From the NCBI GenBank assembly GCA_021325365.1, contig JAJPHF010000133.1, forward strand, positions 1 to 18,070: a stretch of DNA of 18,070 nt. Direction: 5' to 3'. Made by a program: the position numbers and the translations under genes. Below are positions 15,276 to 18,070 of this stretch, one piece after another (position 1 is the stretch's first letter; every line of letters begins with the position of its first letter). The notes beneath the pieces were generated by a model. It was not told the origin of the DNA. It worked only from the letters and a program-made list of their open reading frames with translations, and made no database searches. This stretch comes from Pseudomonadota bacterium. Lineage in GTDB: Bacteria > Chloroflexota > UBA6077 > JAJPHF01.

Positions 15276-15752
15276 TTGGCCGTCCTGGTTCCGGCGCACA
15301 GTGGCTCGTACCTGGAGCAAGCGCGTGCTCTACTCCGAGAGTACGCCGCGGGGCTTGGCTTCAGCCTCGCCTTCCAAAGCTTCGATCAGGAAGTGGCCGA
15401 TTTGCCGGGGCCCTATAGTCCACCAGCAGGCCGCTTGATCCTGGCTCTCCAAGCCGGCGAGGCAATAGGCTGTGTCGCCCTGAGACCACTTGATCTACAG
15501 ACGTGCGAGATGAAACGACTCTACGTTCGCCCTGCATTTCGCGGCCACAAGCTAGGCCGCACCTTGGCTAGCCACGTTATCGACGAGGCGGGCACGATTG
15601 GCTATGCCACGATCCGGCTGGACACGTCGTCGTCGATGACCGAGGCCATCGCCCTGTACCGCTCGCTTGGATTCACCGAGACCGCTCCGTATAACGACAA
15701 CCCTTTGCCAGGCGCCCTCTTCTTCGAGCGTCGCCTGCGGGCGAGCGGCTAG
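15276..15752 (+). CDS. GNAT-family N-acetyltransferase
   Basis: Encodes 158 aa with the GNAT fold: an N-terminal ALLREYAAGLGF helix, the LPGPYSPPAGRL segment, IGCVALRPL, EMKRLYVRPAFRGHKLGRTLA (acetyl-CoA pyrophosphate loop at 89-94, RGHKLG) and a final ALYRSLGF. The start is TTG at 15276, about eight bases after GGAGAG; the ATG at 15269 is in another frame and gives no family match. Base composition is lower than in the neighbours: 15481-15540 has 30 G/C of 60, against 46 of 60 at 16141-16200. This suggests later acquisition or different codon pressure. Acceptor substrate unknown; it has no obvious role in the surrounding pathway. Confidence 0.82.
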   Translation: MAVLVPAHSGSYLEQARALLREYAAGLGFSLAFQSFDQEVADLPGPYSPPAGRLILALQAGEAIGCVALRPLDLQTCEMKRLYVRPAFRGHKLGRTLASHVIDEAGTIGYATIRLDTSSSMTEAIALYRSLGFTETAPYNDNPLPGALFFERRLRASG

Positions 15753-15804
15753 GCTGGCGCTCTTACACTGAAGTCAGCAACGCCTAACGACGAGGAGTCG
15801 CCCC

Positions 15805-16584
15805 ATGCCTTACGACACGATCCTTTTCGAGGTGCGCGAGCGCGTCGCCTACATCACGCTGAACCGCCCCGAGCAGCTCAATGCGCTCAGCTTCCCGATG
15901 CGCGCCGAGCTGAGCCAGGCGTTCGACGCCTGCGCCGCCGACGACGCCGTGCGCGCCGTCGTGTTGGCCGGCGCCGGGCGCGCGTTCTGCGCGGGCGTCG
16001 ATCTCGGCGACGGCAGCTTCGAGGAGAGCCCCGTCGAGTCCGTCGAGGTGCGCGTGCGCGGCGACTTCCGCGCCAAGCTCGTCGGCATGGGCAAGCCGAC
16101 CGTCGCCGCCGTCCAGGGCTACGCGCTCGGCGGCGGCTGCGAGCTGGCGCTGTGCTGCGACCTGCGCCTGGCCGCCGAGGACGCGCAGTTCGGCCTGCCC
16201 GAGATCAACCTCGGCTCCATTCCCGCCGGCGGCGCCACCCAGCGCCTGCCGCGCCTCATCGGCCCCACCCGCGCCCTGGAGCTGCTCATGACGGGCGACC
16301 GCCTGCCCGCCGACGAGGCCTACCGCCTCGGCCTCGTGAACCGCGTCGTCCCACGCGACGCGCTGCCCGACGCCGCCGCCGAGCTAGCGGGCAAGCTCGC
16401 CGCGAAGGCCCCCCTCGCCATCCGCTACCTCCGCGAGGCCGTCTACCGCGGCCTCGACCTGCCGCTCGACGACGGTATCCGCCTGGAAGCCTACCTCGGC
16501 GGCCTGCTCCGCACGACCGAGGATCGCGTCGAGGGCCTCGCCGCCTTCCGCGAGAAGCGTCCGCCCAACTTCCAGGGGCGCTAA
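15805..16584 (+). CDS. Enoyl-CoA hydratase/isomerase family (crotonase)
   Basis: Encodes 259 aa, typical crotonase length. It hydrates 2-enoyl-CoA in beta-oxidation-like pathways. The oxyanion-hole segments are AFCAGVDL (60-67) and GYALGGGCELAL (105-116). Both catalytic glutamates of true hydratases are present: Glu113 in GGGCE and Glu133 in LPEINLG, matching E144 and E164 of rat mitochondrial hydratase. The ATG at 15805 follows GAGGAG by eight bases. It is last in the plus-strand group with the acyl-CoA synthetase. The upstream GNAT gene is 52 bases away. Confidence 0.92.
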   Translation: MPYDTILFEVRERVAYITLNRPEQLNALSFPMRAELSQAFDACAADDAVRAVVLAGAGRAFCAGVDLGDGSFEESPVESVEVRVRGDFRAKLVGMGKPTVAAVQGYALGGGCELALCCDLRLAAEDAQFGLPEINLGSIPAGGATQRLPRLIGPTRALELLMTGDRLPADEAYRLGLVNRVVPRDALPDAAAELAGKLAAKAPLAIRYLREAVYRGLDLPLDDGIRLEAYLGGLLRTTEDRVEGLAAFREKRPPNFQGR

Positions 16585-16709
16585 GCACCTCCAGGCCGTG
16601 ACTCGGGGGCCTGCGGCGCCGGCTCCGGCGTGGCGGTGGTTGCGGCCGCGGCGGGAGCCGTGGGCGAGGGCGTCAGGGTGCGCGTCGGCGTCAGCCGCGG
16701 TCGCCCCAT
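16581..16709 (-). other. Possible short Thr/Pro-rich ORF or remnant of a protein tail
   Basis: A 42-residue frame (ATG at 16709, TAG at 16583-16581 overlapping the hydratase stop) reads LTPTRTLTPSPTAPAAAA, then TTATPEPAPQAP. This composition is like linkers and tails of exported Chloroflexota-type proteins. An in-frame stop lies just upstream, so it is at best a leftover fragment or a chance product of GC-rich sequence. Confidence 0.15.
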
Positions 16710-17195
16710 GCCACTCCCCCATCGTCGCTAAGCTGGCTGTGGCCCCCGGCCCCCCGGCCCGCGGCGGCCCCCTGACCAGACGGTCTCCGCTCGCTAGCGA
16801 CACACAGGAGTCCCGGCCCGCACTAGGCCGGCTCGCCCAGAGCGATCGCCCCGCGGTGGGCGCGCGCGTCTCGCCCGCTTGGGCACCGTCCGCCCCGCTG
16901 CCCCCCTGGGGGCGCGCGCGTCGCCCGCCCTCGCGGCCGCGCTCGGCGGTCCGCGGCTGCTGGATTGAGCGGGTGCGCGGCCGCCTGATTGCACCCAAAT
17001 GTGCGCCGGCGCACAGCCACACTGTGAGCGCGCCCGCGTTGTCCGATGGTTCACGTCGGGATAGTGAGCCGCGTCGCAGTCCTGGCCAGGTTTTGCTTCT
17101 AGACTGCTGCTATAGGACAGCGGCCCGCCACACGGGCGCTGACCCTCCAAGAACAAACAACCACTCGGCGGTAGAGGAAGGAGCGGAGGACGATC
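16585..17195. other. 611-bp intergenic region, leader of the repeat gene
   Basis: Apart from the doubtful short minus-strand frame at 16581-16709, I find no convincing gene. Longer open frames here have Arg/Pro/Ala-biased products typical of unselected GC-rich DNA. GC drops in the last 110 bases, where promoter-like and ribosome-binding sequences appear. No tRNA or riboswitch is recognised. Confidence 0.55.
17108..17116 (+). promoter_or_regulatory. Possible extended -10 promoter for the repeat gene
   Basis: TGCTATAGG matches an extended -10 (TGn followed by a TATAAT-like box) in a locally AT-richer stretch 80 bases before the start. The upstream TTGCTT (17093-17098) is only 12 bases away, too close for a normal -35, so the call depends on the extended -10 alone. 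Confidence 0.3.
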
Positions 17196-18070
17196 ATGAC
17201 GCGGAAGAGCAGCGTGCAGCCCAAGGCGCAGCACCTGGTGTTGGCAGCAGGCATGGCAATGAGCCTCGTGCTCGGCGGCATTGGCCCGGCGGTGATTCGG
17301 CCGGCCCACGCGGCCGAGTTGTTCCAGCCCGCCTGGGGTACCATTGGTGGCAACGGCGGGAACGGCGGCGATGCGACCGGGCGCGGCGCGGTCGGCGGGA
17401 ATGGCGGCAACGGCGGCAACGCCCACGGGCTGGGCGCCGTCGGTGGCAATGGTGGTAACGGCGGGAACGCCCACGGCCCGGGCGCGATCGGCGGCAATGG
17501 GGGCAACGGGGGCAACGCCCACGGGCTGGGAGCCGTCGGCGGTAACGGCGGGAACGGCGGCAACGCGACTGGCCCAGGGGCCCAGGGTGGCAACGGTGGC
17601 AATGGTGGCAATGCTACCGGGCCAGGGGCGGTCGGCGGCAACGGCGGCACTGGTGGCAACGCTCACGGGCCGGGTGCGACCGGCGGCAATGGTGGCAACG
17701 GCGGCAACGCGACCGGGCCGGGTGCGACCGGCGGTAACGGCGGCAACGGCGGCAATGCGCACGGCCCCGGGGCCGTGGGCGGTAACGGTGGCAATGGCGG
17801 CAACGCTCACGGGCCGGGTGCGACTGGCGGCAACGGGGGCACTGGTGGCAACGCCACCGGCACCGGCGCCCAGGGGGGCAACGGGGGCACTGGTGGCAAC
17901 GCCACCGGCACCGGCGCCCAGGGGGGCAACGGGGGCAATGGTGGCAACGCGACTGGTCCGGGCGCCCAGGGCGGTAATGGCGGCAATGGTGGGAACGCGA
18001 CCGGCACCGGCGCGACCGGCGGCAACGGTGGGAACGGCGGCAATGCGACTGGTCCGGGCGCTCAGGGGGG
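17196..18070 (+). CDS. Secreted Gly/Asn-rich (PGRS-like) repeat protein, N-terminal part (3' end missing)
   Basis: The ATG at 17196 follows GGAGGA by five bases. The product opens with a signal peptide (MTRKSSVQPK, a hydrophobic run to about residue 37, and an AHA-A cleavage site at 39/40), then a short spacer. From residue 50 it is 15 full units plus part of a sixteenth, each 16 residues: X-GGNGGNGGN-A(T/H)G(P/L/T)GA with X being Val, Thr, Gln or Ile. The frame is open to the end of the window. The pattern resembles mycobacterial PE_PGRS arrays, for which polyglycine-II-type folds have been proposed, but a Sec-type signal replaces the PE domain. Bases 18000-18070 equal 1-71 in frame, so the C-terminal part is probably the sequence at 1-585, giving a 462-aa protein. 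Surface or matrix role inferred; function unknown. Confidence 0.82.
   Translation, partial: MTRKSSVQPKAQHLVLAAGMAMSLVLGGIGPAVIRPAHAAELFQPAWGTIGGNGGNGGDATGRGAVGGNGGNGGNAHGLGAVGGNGGNGGNAHGPGAIGGNGGNGGNAHGLGAVGGNGGNGGNATGPGAQGGNGGNGGNATGPGAVGGNGGTGGNAHGPGATGGNGGNGGNATGPGATGGNGGNGGNAHGPGAVGGNGGNGGNAHGPGATGGNGGTGGNATGTGAQGGNGGTGGNATGTGAQGGNGGNGGNATGPGAQGGNGGNGGNATGTGATGGNGGNGGNATGPGAQG
17343..18070 (+). repeat. 48-bp coding tandem repeat array, 3' contig end
   Basis: Fifteen complete 48-bp units run without interruption from 17343 to 18062, with a sixteenth cut by the window end. Units differ mainly at the X position and in the A(T/H)G(P/L/T)GA half. The copies at 17831-17878 and 17879-17926 are identical, showing recent expansion. 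Confidence 0.9.
18000..18070. repeat. 71-bp terminal direct repeat (identical to 1-71)
   Basis: Every base of 18000-18070 equals 1-71, and the codon phase is the same. Exact end overlap is what an assembler leaves on a circular molecule, or when both ends stop inside the same repeat. Confidence 0.9.

Noticed and set aside
15269..15418. ATG at 15269 as the start of the GNAT gene
   Set aside because: It is in a different frame and its product does not match the family; the TTG at 15276 does.
16598..17458. 286-codon plus-strand frame before the repeat gene
   Set aside because: It has an Arg/Pro-rich random-looking product and runs out of phase into the repeat gene, which has a better start and signal peptide.
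17099..17810. Long minus-strand open frames rich in PPLPP or AxVAAVAT repeats opposite the Gly/Asn array
   Set aside because: They are the forced complement of GGN codons. They lack starts with ribosome sites and the plus strand has a signal peptide and proper start.
17343..18070. CRISPR array
   Set aside because: The 48-bp units are contiguous with no spacers and encode a regular peptide; there are no cas genes.
1..18070. Plasmid or phage identity from the matching ends
   Set aside because: No replication, partition, mobilisation, integrase or structural gene was found; the overlap alone is not enough.
1..18070. tRNA, rRNA or known riboswitch
   Set aside because: No cloverleaf, rRNA core sequence or recognised aptamer was seen by eye on either strand.

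Overview
The window is GC-rich DNA (about 70% or more in most genes, by eye) with dense bacterial coding. It looks like a contig from a Chloroflexota-type or similar high-GC environmental bacterium. Pointers are Ala/Pro/Ser-rich linkers behind lipoboxes, an LLM-class flavin oxidoreductase, a UbiD decarboxylase, an IorAB-type molybdenum hydroxylase, and G/C-run hairpin repeats in nearly every gap. The phylum is an inference; there is no rRNA or tRNA to anchor it.

Ends: the first 71 bases (1-71) and the last 71 (18000-18070) are identical and lie in the same reading frame of a Gly/Asn-rich repeat gene. The 3' end carries its start, signal peptide and 15 full 48-bp repeats; the 5' end carries the last repeats and a six-cysteine C-terminal domain. 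Joined across the overlap they make one uninterrupted 462-codon gene on a 17,999-bp circle. No replication, partition or mobilisation gene is visible, so a repeat-collapsed chromosomal contig is at least as likely as a real circle.

Layout: (1) 707-3474, minus strand: IorA-like 2Fe-2S subunit and IorB-like Tat-exported molybdopterin subunit, overlapping by ATGA. (2) 3660-7520, plus strand, divergent from (1): UbiD-family decarboxylase, a diverged threonine-synthase-like PLP enzyme and an LLM oxidoreductase, the last two overlapping by ATGA. (3) 7595-10134, minus strand: an orphan SsuA/NMT1-type lipoprotein and an acyl-CoA dehydrogenase-like protein lacking the usual catalytic Glu. (4) 10481-11611, plus strand: a second orphan substrate-binding lipoprotein. 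(5) 11758-13269, minus strand: a single-chain tandem duplication of the PaaA (phenylacetyl-CoA epoxidase) di-iron fold, in which the first half keeps most metal ligands and the second has lost most. (6) 13660-16584, plus strand: acyl-CoA synthetase, a lower-GC GNAT acetyltransferase and an enoyl-CoA hydratase. (7) 17196-end: the repeat gene again.

Read together, the metabolic genes suggest uptake and breakdown of an aromatic or heteroaromatic carboxylate: capture by lipoproteins, hydroxylation by IorAB, decarboxylation by UbiD, flavin-dependent oxidation, CoA activation, PaaA-like oxygenation of a CoA thioester, then beta-oxidation. No substrate can be assigned. The most unusual items are the PaaA-PaaA fusion, the PGRS-like secreted repeat protein spanning the contig ends, and the acyl-CoA dehydrogenase without its Glu. 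Convergent gene ends carry strong hairpins: a 36-nt one at 604, a perfect 56-bp palindrome at 7532 and three tandem units at 11611.
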